Source: Paragordius varius (Eukaryota > Nematomorpha). From it: a stretch of 64,000 nucleotides of DNA. Position 1 is the first letter of the stretch, and each line of letters opens with the position of its first letter. A program made the position numbers and the translations under genes. Below, one piece after another: positions 51,201 to 60,700 of the stretch. The notes under the pieces are model-generated. The model saw nothing but the letters and a program-made list of their open reading frames with translations. It made no database searches and was not told where the DNA came from. The DNA lies in NCBI GenBank assembly GCA_964247055.1, contig OZ176052.1:6386001-6450000 (forward strand), in the 5' to 3' direction.

Positions 51201-51452
51201 AACTAGAAAATTATAACCACTTGAATAAAAACCATTTAATAAATATATACCTATTCTAGATACATTCAATACTTTGCTGCTCGACCAAGTCCAACCGATA
51301 CTCTTTTAACGTTGTGGGAATCATTAAATCGAAATCAGACCACAACTTTAACAGATGAGCTTCAAAGCTCAACATTTGATCAATTAAAAACAATTTTGAG
51401 CAAAATGGATCGCAATGATGTTTGCCTGATTATGGAAAATTACATTGAATAA
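33247..51452 (+). CDS. UNC5-type netrin receptor lacking the UPA domain
   Basis: Receptor for the guidance cue netrin, a type I membrane protein. Exons: 33247-33367, 42536-42949, 44917-45201, 46796-46963, 47440-47769, 48098-48346, 48462-48767, 48862-49455, 49751-50049, 50208-50432, 50585-50652, 50728-50829, 51260-51452. All are GT-AG and in frame: 1117 residues. Domains: signal peptide (MKTLLIILIFPIFES); Ig1 (about 74-178, FWVLEPQDTFVVK); Ig2 (about 185-272, GNYSCVAKNIA); two thrombospondin type 1 repeats (274-385, GGWSDWTEWPSC and GGWTQWSLWSQC); membrane segment (about 475-500); an Asn/Lys-rich tail with a Cys/His cluster (777-807); ZU5 (about 812-970, STLRLDNFGITAMIPSDCF); and a death domain (about 1025-1117, GKDWRLLAKHLKIDRYIQYF). 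Animal UNC5 normally has a UPA domain between ZU5 and the death domain; here only about 50 low-complexity residues link them. Exon 1 is inferred from its signal peptide and matching phase across a 9.2-kb intron, so it is the least certain exon. AATAAA overlaps the stop, and another lies at 51760. Confidence 0.92.
34261..35466 (+). mobile_element. Helitron-like non-autonomous element, copy 2, with internal tandem units
   Basis: Starts with TC after a host A (TCTATATATTTATAAAAATG) and ends CTAG before T at 35467. It contains two roughly 500-bp repeated units (34290-34790 and 34805-35250) that share GGGCCCACCCC, TCAATTTCAAATATGATTTT and TACCCGCT blocks. Similar blocks occur in copy 1 at 13995-15294. 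It may be a compound: a second 5' end occurs inside it at 35316. No Rep/helicase coding. Confidence 0.7.
35316..35466 (+). mobile_element. 151-bp mini-Helitron with 5' TC end, 14-C run, hairpins and 3' CTAG
   Basis: A complete miniature reading from TC at 35316 through about 85 bp of the family 5' end, a run of 14 C (35401-35414), the palindrome GAAGTCCGAAGGACTTC (35416-35432) and a GC-rich hairpin (35433-35455, stem GCTGC/GCAGC). After a short spacer it ends in CTAG at 35463-35466. A hairpin about 10 nt before a CTRR end, inserted between A and T, is the hallmark of Helitron 3' termini. Confidence 0.75.
37631..38191. repeat. Foldback element with inverted 21-bp tandem arrays
   Basis: The left arm starts ATTTGCACTTCAAGAGTGTC and runs through about five units of a 21-bp motif (core CTTCAAGTTGGTCCTT). 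The right arm (about 38128-38191) is its reverse complement and ends GACACTCTTGAAGTGCAAAT. The roughly 400 bp between the arms are AT-rich without coding. Borders with ATA on both sides suggest a transposable foldback element of unknown family. Confidence 0.75.
42950..44916. other. UNC5 intron between the two Ig exons
   Basis: Non-coding and AT-rich. It holds the 172-bp inverted-repeat element at 43325-43496. Confidence 0.6.
43325..43496. mobile_element. Tc1/mariner-like MITE, 172 bp, perfect terminal inverted repeats
   Basis: Ends CAGTGGCGTATGCAGT...ACTGCATACGCCACTG. The two 46-bp arms (43325-43370 and 43451-43496) are exact reverse complements, and the element is flanked by TA on both sides (43323-43324, 43497-43498). 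It has no coding. Perfect arms indicate a young insertion. Confidence 0.9.
45202..46795. other. UNC5 intron between Ig2 and the first thrombospondin repeat
   Basis: About 1.6 kb, AT-rich, no feature recognised. Confidence 0.6.
46964..47439. other. UNC5 intron between the two thrombospondin repeats
   Basis: 476 bp, no feature recognised. Confidence 0.6.
47770..48097. other. UNC5 intron before the membrane-segment exon
   Basis: 328 bp, no feature recognised. Confidence 0.6.
50830..51259. other. Intron within the UNC5 death domain
   Basis: 430 bp, between the codons for KIDR and YIQYF; no feature recognised. Confidence 0.65.
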
Positions 51453-51851
51453 AATTACATGCCTTGTGTCTATTCATATGTGTGATTGGAGTAAAAATAT
51501 TAAACTAATCTGGAGCAAAATCGAGACACTCCGGAAAGTCTTCCAGACCAAAACATATTTTTTATAGTAAAATGTACATAAATTACAACAAAATTGCATT
51601 TTATTTATTTACATTTTTATAAAACGCATTATTATACATTTTATGCATTTAACACTCAATGATATTCGAGAAACGTGAATTTGAGTTACTTTATGGCAAT
51701 TTATATTATAAATATTAAATATCATACTGATTGATTGTATTTTATATGTGATGAGATACAATAAATATTGAAACCATATTTACCCATAAAATTTTGAATT
51801 TTAACATAATGAATGATATTGCAACGCAATGGATATATCGATTAAGCGCAC
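51453..51851. other. Tail-to-tail spacer between UNC5 and receptor gene 1
   Basis: About 400 bp between two convergent stop codons. It holds the UNC5 3' UTR (AATAAA at 51760) and the 3' UTR of the minus-strand receptor; the two may overlap. Confidence 0.45.
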
Positions 51852-53012
51852 CTATATACCTATTCGATTCTTTATTGTCGGCACATTTCTAGGAAATTTG
51901 TAAGGGTATTTTTGCATTATGTAAATCCACAATGCGCAATAAACTGTTAATGACCACAGCTTAATAATATTGTGTGTCTTGTTAAACCCAGACATTTCAT
52001 CATAGTATATGATCATCCCTTTGTCCACGAAAGAAAATGTTTTGATTATAAAGTCAGTAATGAATATGGGATAATATCCGGCGGTGAAAATTAAAAAAAA
52101 TTTAATATAATTTTCATTTGAAATACTCAAACTGCCCTCCGGGTGATGATTAGGTATAGTCATAAATCTTGCACGTCTTTTTCGTCTCCAAACTTTTAAC
52201 GGTGATTTGCAAAAACTTAAGACTTTACGAACCTTTGTTTTAGGGCGCCTCGTATTGTTGAATCGTACACTATTACCCGCTGATTGTTGAATTGTGAATA
52301 AAGTATCTTCCAAAAATGAGGTAACCGATCGATCTGGCACCATATTAATGTGATGATGGTGGACCTTGTTTCGAGACGAAATACAAAGTTGACGTATCAT
52401 CATACACATTATCCAAGTCAGCGTTAACAAGGGTATCCCATTAAGGATTATTAGACGCAAAGAAATCATGATAACCATGTTAGAATTATCCGTCTTTATA
52501 CTAAGTCTATAAGCCCTAGTTCCTTGACTCACATCCACTAACCGTTCATGTAAATTAAACAGCATAAGATTATGGATATGCAGGAAAAGACACGTTATCA
52601 ATGTTCCAAGCTTGATCCATCTAATTTGTCGAGACTTGTAACTTATGTTAAGGTAAACGTAATCCATCGTCTGAGACATAACCTCAAACCCTACCATGAG
52701 ATTCAAAACGAGGTATGTCGAATACAACGATGGTGATATCCAATGCCTCCACCGTGAGAAGCATTGAACATAGGCATACGAGTATATGAAATTTGCTTTT
52801 TGATAGAGACCAATCACCTCAATTACTGGATGGTAGAATGTTATAATTTGTAATATGTTAAGGTAATCCATCCTCATCCACAAGAATATGACATCATTAA
52901 TTTGGTGTCGCGAAAGACGAATTATCAGGGCGGCAACCGTTATGAAGGTTAGTGTCAGGATGATTGGATAGATAAAAAAATAAAATATTTTATCAAATGT
53001 ATCAAAAATCAT
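51852..53012 (-). CDS. Orphan seven-transmembrane receptor 1 (intronless, tandem pair)
   Basis: A single 386-codon exon predicts seven hydrophobic segments: roughly residues 8-35, 41-68, 88-115, 133-155, 180-210, 305-325 and 350-370. Loop 3, between segments 5 and 6, is long and basic (HHHH, KVWRRKRRAR). About 370-390 residues with seven spans suggest a divergent G-protein-coupled receptor of the rhodopsin-like kind. Canonical marks are weak: no DRY after segment 3 (MSQTMDY instead), GYYPIF in segment 6 where a C-W-x-P type motif is expected, and no NPxxY in segment 7 (LWSLTVYCALW). It is clearly related to the neighbour at 53478-54587 (FLWMRMDYLNILQII versus FLWIKMDYLNVLQII; RWRHW; GFEVMSQ versus GFQVMSQ). 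Ligand unknown; I do not recognise the subfamily. Confidence 0.8.
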   Translation of the reverse strand: MIFDTFDKIFYFFIYPIILTLTFITVAALIIRLSRHQINDVIFLWMRMDYLNILQIITFYHPVIEVIGLYQKANFIYSYAYVQCFSRWRHWISPSLYSTYLVLNLMVGFEVMSQTMDYVYLNISYKSRQIRWIKLGTLITCLFLHIHNLMLFNLHERLVDVSQGTRAYRLSIKTDNSNMVIMISLRLIILNGIPLLTLTWIMCMMIRQLCISSRNKVHHHHINMVPDRSVTSFLEDTLFTIQQSAGNSVRFNNTRRPKTKVRKVLSFCKSPLKVWRRKRRARFMTIPNHHPEGSLSISNENYIKFFLIFTAGYYPIFITDFIIKTFSFVDKGMIIYYDEMSGFNKTHNIIKLWSLTVYCALWIYIMQKYPYKFPRNVPTIKNRIGI

Positions 53013-53477
53013 CCTGTCATATATATGGGAGGAAAATGTTAATGTTTAAGCAATTTGTAAAATTCAAGACCACTTCATGATTTTCGATTCCAATTAGGTT
53101 TTGAAATTCATACTGTGAGCAATAATTGCTTAATTTTAAAACGAATTAAAATTATTAATGATGGGCAAAAAGTATATGATGAATGTATTTGTAAAAATTG
53201 TTAAACCATAATACTTACAAAATACTTTAAAAATTAATAAAAATCAATTAAGGATGCCTCCATTAATTGTGGAAAAAATATATGCACACTGTTCCCATCT
53301 AAAAACACATCATGATCCCTTCCCACAACATGTTTTTGTTAAAAATTAAAGGATTAAACACATTTAAAGATTAATAGTAATGGTTTAAATATCCTATTTT
53401 GAGATATGACTTATGTATATTTCTATATAAGATTATGATACGATGCTGTGTGTCATTAAACTAAATGGGTTTATAAG
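53013..53477. other. Spacer between the two receptor genes
   Basis: 465 bp containing the presumed promoter of receptor 1 and the 3' UTR of receptor 2. No repeat recognised. Confidence 0.45.
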
Positions 53478-54587
53478 TTAATTATCGCGGTTGGGAAACT
53501 TGCATTTAAAGATTTTTAGTAAAATAAGCCACAGACTGCAATATACCGTTAAAGACCAAAGTCGGCACAAATTATTAATTTTGTTAAATAGAAGATTTTC
53601 ATCGTAGTATACGCTAATGGATTGTGTATAAAATGTAAATATATTAACTGCAATATCCGCTATGTAAAGGGGGTAATATCCAACCGTGTAAAAACAAAAT
53701 ATTTTAATATGATCATTATTGTCAAAACTAGCGTTCCTTTCGTTGCCTATGAGAAAGCGTTGTAATATTTCAAAAATTGTCATTTTTTTTCGAATATAGT
53801 TGACCTCTGGAGTATTTGGTGTTAATGTTTTATTCAACGCATTTTTATTTTCAATTCTAACACCCTTATCGTTAAGTTTGGTTAAGGTTATTTCAGATGT
53901 CGTAGGAATTTGAGTGGCATGATTGGTTGTTAAAACCATGCCTCGTCTCGTTTTATGTTTGAGAATGGCATTTTTTATCAAGAAAAATGTTACTATGGTG
54001 AGTGAAAGAAAGGGTATAATATTAAGTATCATAATTCTTAAACTATACATGACGATAAAATTGGTAGATACAATATCAATGTTTAAACGATATCCCTTGG
54101 GAACTTTTGATAAATCTTTTACCCGTCCCTTGATATCAAAGAAAATTACATTATGTATATAAAACAATAGTACAAGGATAAATGTGAACACTTTTATAAG
54201 TGAGATGAATCGTGCATTAGATGTAATATGAAAATAGTCATAATCCAAATTTTGTGACATAACTTGGAAACCAATCATGAGATTTATAAGGAGATATGAG
54301 GCATTTAGAGCCGGAGTAAGCCAGTGTCTCCATCGAGTAAAATATTGTAGGTATCGGATGTCTCGAATATAAGGGGCATCAAAATATAAACTTACAATTT
54401 CCACGATTGAATGGGAAAACGCAATAATTTGAAGGACATTCAAATAATCCATTTTTATCCAAAGAAAAAAGTTATCATTTATGCTAACACGTGATAACTT
54501 AATTATCAAATATATAAGAGTGATTAACAATATTACAAGCGCAAATGGATAAAATATGATGTAAAAAAAGAAATCCAAGTTTTGCAT
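53478..54587 (-). CDS. Orphan seven-transmembrane receptor 2 (intronless, tandem pair)
   Basis: A 369-codon single exon with seven hydrophobic segments and the same plan as receptor 1. Shared blocks are MDYLNVLQI (segment 2), TRWRHWLTPAL before segment 3, MIGFQVMSQNLDYDY, a segment 5 with MILNIIPFLSL, YTVGYYPLYIAD in segment 6, and RLWSLTVYCSLWL in segment 7. The third inner loop is Thr/Asn/Lys-rich and diverges most from the neighbour. The Cys just before RWRHW in receptor 1 is Tyr or Phe here, so the usual segment 3 to loop 2 disulphide is not conserved. The single exon and head-to-tail order point to local duplication, perhaps after a retroposed origin. Function unknown. Confidence 0.8.
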   Translation of the reverse strand: MQNLDFFFYIIFYPFALVILLITLIYLIIKLSRVSINDNFFLWIKMDYLNVLQIIAFSHSIVEIVSLYFDAPYIRDIRYLQYFTRWRHWLTPALNASYLLINLMIGFQVMSQNLDYDYFHITSNARFISLIKVFTFILVLLFYIHNVIFFDIKGRVKDLSKVPKGYRLNIDIVSTNFIVMYSLRIMILNIIPFLSLTIVTFFLIKNAILKHKTRRGMVLTTNHATQIPTTSEITLTKLNDKGVRIENKNALNKTLTPNTPEVNYIRKKMTIFEILQRFLIGNERNASFDNNDHIKIFCFYTVGYYPLYIADIAVNIFTFYTQSISVYYDENLLFNKINNLCRLWSLTVYCSLWLILLKIFKCKFPNRDN

Positions 54588-54965
54588 TTAAATCTTGAAA
54601 TTTGACAAAAACTTTGATATATTTTTTTATGGATAAATAAATTATATTAATTAACATTTATATATGTTTCATGCTGTGCTGTTGATAATTATTATTAACA
54701 TTAATTGAAAGTGACATAAAATCTATGCGTATATTATGTGTTTTTAATTTATTGATGATCAAATCAATAAGATATATTCTTACCCACATTACCTTTTACT
54801 TTGGTTAAAAAAAGAGAGACTCACTCTTAGCCGCACCACAATAAAGTTTATATATAAAAAAACATGACATACGTTTAGTAAACAATGATTCATAAACATT
54901 ACAATTTGAAAATGGAAATATTTTGAAGACTCGGTTAATTTAATATTTTAAGTTAAAAACTAGAA
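54588..54965. other. Upstream flank of receptor gene 2
   Basis: About 380 bp, AT-rich, presumed promoter side. No motif I can defend. Confidence 0.35.
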
Positions 54966-55297
54966 GAGGGATGTCCAACATAAATGCCTTTGCGGGCCGT
55001 ATTTTTAGCTCAAAAAATCCGAGCGCTCTCGAAAAATATATAATCATTTACAAATATTTTACTTGATTTTAAACATAGGACAAAAAAATTTTTGAACACA
55101 TAATTAAAACTCTAGTCGCCAATTTTTGCTAGTTTGTTGCCAAAGTTTGTATAGATTTATTAAGAAAATTAAATTAAGAAATACCTAAAAATTTGGAAAA
55201 GCGCATATTTTTTGCAAATTATCGTTTTAAATAATTTTTCAAAGTTTCAGCAGGATGAAAGAAATATGTTGAAGGACCGCGCGTGAGACACCCCTTG
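54966..55297. mobile_element. hAT-like short non-autonomous element, copy 2
   Basis: Left end GAGGGATGTCCAAC with a following TGCGGGCCG; right end GGACCGCGCGTGAGACACCCCTTG. Reverse-complemented, the right end reads CAAGGGGTGTCTCACGCGCGGTCC, so the termini pair. This GGGGTGTCcaAC...GCGGGCC signature is typical of hAT ends and also occurs at 12335-12605. Imperfect flanking octamers AACTAGAA and CAATAGAA may be a worn 8-bp target duplication. Confidence 0.5.
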
Positions 55298-57764
55298 CAA
55301 TAGAAAATACTCATTTTTTTAAATTAATGGTTAATTCTTTAATTAATAGAATAATGTATTAGAATTTTGGCCATTGTAAAATGTTAGATGTAGAAAACTA
55401 GGTAATTTGATTATCATTGAACATATTGGTAACCAAAAAAAGTACGCATTAGAGTTGTATAAAATACAATCATGTGAAAATTTCTAAATCACCGTTTTAT
55501 GGATAAAATTAAAAATATTTAAGAATAGGTTTTGACGTAAAATGGAGAGAAATAACATGCTCGTTTTTTGATAGTTATTTTTTTGGTTTATCACTTGTGA
55601 CTTAAAAATACAAATATTTACTGAAAACTCTCCAAATAAAAGATTAATCCCTGGTCGACAAATGGTTAGAGCCAAAAACAAAATTTATGAATTGCATAAT
55701 TAAAAATCTATATGCCATCTATATTTTAGACATCTAGAGTTATAAGTCGGGAAAATTTAATTGAATGTTTATCAAATATTTTATCTCTCCTTTTTGTGAA
55801 ATATAAAATTTTTAAAAATGAATTTCGGGTTTTTGTAAAACCAACAACCTATAAAAATGATTTTTTGGATTTATGGCACCCTAATTTGGCAACAGTGTAA
55901 TATTATAATGATGTATTTTTAGTCTTTAACCAAAATACTGAAATAATAATAATATTTCTTAATTATACATCGAGTGAATTTGAACAAAATGTGATTAAAT
56001 CCCATTACATATTGTATAAAAATGTAACAATTATGATTGAGCCGGATTTTTAAATGGTCCCGAGTACATCATTCCGTGTAAAAGGAAATACTACAAAATC
56101 GTGACGCAATTCTCCAAGAAACATATAGGCTCAATTAAAATAAAAAACTTTAATCATAATGAAACACCAATCACATTTTTTAATTAGCCCCTTTCAGCCC
56201 CAAAATTCCGAATTCGCTATAAAAAATTTCTTTAAACCAATTATACGAAAACGTATGTGACCATATAATAATAGTCTCATAGAAGCCGAATATTATAACC
56301 GAGCATTTTATTTAAAATTAGCCCCTGAGCAGAAACTAGCCATATTTTTAACCCTTTGCATAAAAATTGTTTCGTGGTGGCAATTTTCCGGATAATAGGT
56401 CGTGCCAACCCTAATTTATTTTCTTGAATTAGCCCCTAGTTCAGCTACACTCTAAAAGTTTTGTTATATTTTATTACTTGTCTAGCGTCTAAAATTAATT
56501 AGCCGAATAAAAACGTAGTTTTTAAATACATTCTGAAAAAAATGTTTGTTTAAAATTATAATCCTTTTTTACTATTTTTTAACAATAGTCTATTACAACA
56601 AGAAAATATTATTTTATTCCAATCACGTTAGATTTCGACCAAGTTACATATAATATTCAGACTTTATTCATCCAACAATTATATATACACTAATGTTTCC
56701 AAAAATAAATTTAATTATGGAAAAATTAAAATAAATTATTAAGTATAATTAGTAAATAGAATTTCAAAACAAAATATTATAGTCAAGCGTTGAATTCTTA
56801 CACTGTTTACGCGTGGAATGAGAGTAATTCATGATCGTTGCAGCTCTGGGTAAGCGAGTGTTTTAGCTTACAAGTTAATTTAATACCATTTATACCCTTT
56901 GATAAAAAGGACTAGTGTAAACTGTATACTATTTATATGTATGAGCCGGAATCGTTTTCCTAGCTCCACATAATTATTTGTAAAAAACGGTTGATTAAAT
57001 TAAAACGGTTCTAATCCTTGATATTATTCAAACAATTATGTGTGTACCATTCAAAATATGCTTTGTTACTTTGCAGTACTTTAAAGACATTAACTTTGAA
57101 ATCATTTTTATATTTCACAACAAGCATCTTTTAATCAGTAATATGCAAAAAATATACTTCGTCATAAATATTTTGCACATAAAAATAATCGTAAGATATA
57201 GTGCATAGCATAGCCCAACATGAGATATGGAACACCTAACAAGCACTCGCTTAGATTAGGGAATTAATTTTTTTGTTAATTTTGTGAGCAAAAATCTTCA
57301 AAACAAATATGACCAGTAAAATGTAAAATAGTATTCAATCATTATCTATAAAAATAATTTTAATATTTTAAAACACGTAATTAAAAATTAATTTATTATG
57401 ATTGATATTTTCCAACTCTATCGCGTGCTATTAAACGTAGATCCGAACCATGTTTTAGGAAAACAGAACCTTATTATAAGGATATAATGAACCTGCTGTC
57501 ACATTAGGATTTATTCCAATGCCACTATCTGAAATTATTGCCGAAGTATTTGAATCTAATTTAAACTATATTAGAGTTAGGATAAACTTCATTGCAAACA
57601 AATTTTAATACGTTTACAAAAGGCGTTTGCTCTGGCACTGAAACTCTAAAATAATTAAAAAAATACATTTTAAATGGCAATTTTGGATCAGAAGATTCGG
57701 TTATTTTAAAAGTAATCTTGGCATTAGACCTTTAAATATATAACTATTTAAATTACATTTTCAG
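55298..57764. other. Intergenic DNA upstream of the DCAF15-like gene
   Basis: AT-rich. The part at about 56035-56460 has blocks (ATTAGCCCC, CAATTCTCC.AGAA, CAATTAAAATA) that recall, weakly, the interior of the Helitron-like copies. Missing 5' exons of the DCAF15-like gene may lie here; I could not place one with a matching phase. Confidence 0.35.
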
Positions 57765-60700
57765 GTAGGGATCGTACACGCTGTTACCATATGATGATTC
57801 GAATCAAGCAGGTAAAAGTAACATTTACCTGATGGAACACAAAAGAAAATATTCAAAAATAAAGGTTTATAAATTATTAGATGCCATTTCAAATAAAAAT
57901 AATATTATCAAGTAAAATATTTCTTATTCTATTAAGTCCGTTTTCACATATTTTTATGGGGTTTACTTCGGATGGGAAGTATTTAATTTCTTACAAAGTG
58001 GAAAAGCAAGCTTTTTATGATCTTGAATCCGAAAGCTTTGACCGAGATAATCCATTTTTTATATTGCATTTTTGGAACTTTGAATTAAATAAAGGATTAA
58101 CTCTAGTTTATTGTTTTTTAATCTTTAGTTTAATACTTTTTCCCTGTTTAATAAAGAAACACTTTCTGAAAATTCAATGATCTGCCTCCAAAATGCTAAA
58201 AACCAATGTGATCCTAACGTGTTTATTAATGACATTAGAAATATTAATATATATTCGGGAAAGTATACGTTTTTATTACCACATTTAAAGAATACACTAG
58301 ACAACAAATTTTAAATTTTTTTAACTGCCATTCTTGTAACTTTAAAATTTATTTCATTAAAGTACATAATTAGTATATCTGAAAAGAAAATTGGTCTAGC
58401 ATTCAAGAATTTTTTTATATTAGAGTTTATCGATAATTTTTGGCCCCGATTTAACATTAGACTCGAAATTTCGAAAATTAAAAGTTTTAGATATGAAGCC
58501 ATGTATTTTATATCATTCAAAAGAGCGCAAAAAACTGCATCTTTTAAATGGTAGTAAGTCATTTAAATCAATCGGATGTAAAAGTTATTTGGATTTAAAT
58601 GGTCGAAATTTTAAATCCCTAAATAAGTCAAAAATTTCCCACTAATTTGAAAATCATATAAATTATTTTAATATAATTAATAGGGTTATATTAGTATTTA
58701 ATTTAAAAAAAATGTTTGAAAAAGTTGGTTTGCTTTTTTAATAAAAATTATTATTATCATAAATATTTTACCTAGTGGATACATAGCTGCTTAGTTATAA
58801 CTGTAAATTTATTACATAATGGCTATAAAAGATCAAAAATACCTTAAACTTTGTTTTTATTTTTAAAATTTCGAAATTATCAGCCTCGTAAAGAAAATAA
58901 ATTAATATTGATGAGATGGTAATTTTTAAAAAACAAAAAACTTAAAAATGGCTGTTTTGAGTGACATAATAGCAATAAAAAAATGTTTTAATCAAAAAAA
59001 ATTTCTTGTGTTATCTTTGGACATTCATCACCATCTAAACAAAGTTTGGGCTATTATCCATTAATTTTAAAAATATAATAATTAAAAAAAATGCTCTCGC
59101 TTCGTGCGTTTGTCGCTCTTTGTGTCCAATATTAACTGTCGATGTAATACATATTAGTATACATTCTATAGAGTTTTTAATACTCTTTCGAATGATATGT
59201 TACAAATGGGCATTAATTGTATATTTTCAAAGAAAAACATTTTTTATTAAAATTTTGATAAAGAGGGCGCATAATCAAAAAAATCAAATTATACAAAATT
59301 CTTCCATCGAGTTATAATTTTTATTTCAGATTTACTGTTAGAATGATACTAAATATCAGAAAATGCAAAAAACTCGAGTGGCAGAAAAATTTGTTGTCCA
59401 GTGATATCAATTTAAAATAATTAAAATTCTAAATACATAAATTTTTAATATCAGTTGGCTTGGTATTTTTATTTTTTGCAAATCAAAGTCTTTTTACTAA
59501 AATTTTTTGGTTTTCCTCATAATAAGCCATCAATATGCCGATAAACTAAATATTGATACAATCAATTTAATTAATTATATTTTTGTTACTAATTATTTGA
59601 TTACATATGCAAAAATGAAATTTGAATTTGGGCCATTAATTTACTGGTTTAATAAGCAGTTAACCTATTTAATGGTTAAAACCCACTATTGAATTTAATT
59701 GAATATTAAGATATTTGATGCTCAATATTTAGCTTCTAAACCAAATTAAATTATTTTTGTTTATCTATTAGTTTGGACCATACATCCCCTGATAGATGTT
59801 ATAAACACAATTTTACTCAAATTTTTTCCGGCGGAAAAGGTATTTTACAGTAAAACTATATATATACAGACAAAACGTAGAAACATAAAGACAAATATTT
59901 TTTTCAAAAAACCGCTGTATCTTTTTAAATTAATTTTTAATATAACTAATTGTTTTAAATAGCATAGTATGAGTTTATCTAAATTGGTAACATAATCATA
60001 TATATTAAAATGTGGCAAAAAATCAAGTATAAAAAGTATGGGTATCTTTTAAAAAGATATTTGTCTTCATGTTTTTACGTTTTTTTATATATAATAATTT
60101 TTACTCTAATTAAAGATTGCATCCAAATATAACCCAAATATATTATTTAAAGTGTTTTGATATTAGTGTATAGAGATGGTGAAACATATAGATATCCTTA
60201 TTTTTGTCTACATTTTAAACATGAACAAATAAACCCCAACTCCTCGTTTTATAAAACTCATTATTATCGGCCTTACTGTAATTACACAATCTTACATCTG
60301 ATCGACACAATCTTGGCTGTCAAATGTCATATCACACTTGATTCCGAAACGCTAACAACTGTAATCAGAAATAATTTGAGGTATATAAATAATAATTTAA
60401 ATCTATTAATATTTTTATTGGTTAATAATTTCCAAATATTCTTTTTTCTTAAAACTTAGGATATAGTTTTTAATGTTATTCCGTGGGCAACTGCTATTTT
60501 TAATAAGTGTACGTATTTTTTTGAGAGGATAAAAATAAAATAACAAATTTAGTGTTAAACTAATAATATTTAAAACGCAAGAATAAATAGAGATCACATA
60601 AAATCGTACTATTAATTCCTCGTGCTTACATGTTATTATATTTAACTGAAAATGGCGAACCCAATGAAATTCTCTCATAAAGTTTAATCATCCAATATGA

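Noticed and set aside
56035-56460. Diverged relative of the Helitron-like interior
   Set aside because: Only short similar words and no termini; could be chance in biased sequence.
57998-58128. Alternative normal-sized intron (131 bp) using the GT at 57998
   Set aside because: It would remove the segment FFILHFWNFELNKGLTL, which aligns well to DCAF15, so that stretch is very likely coding.
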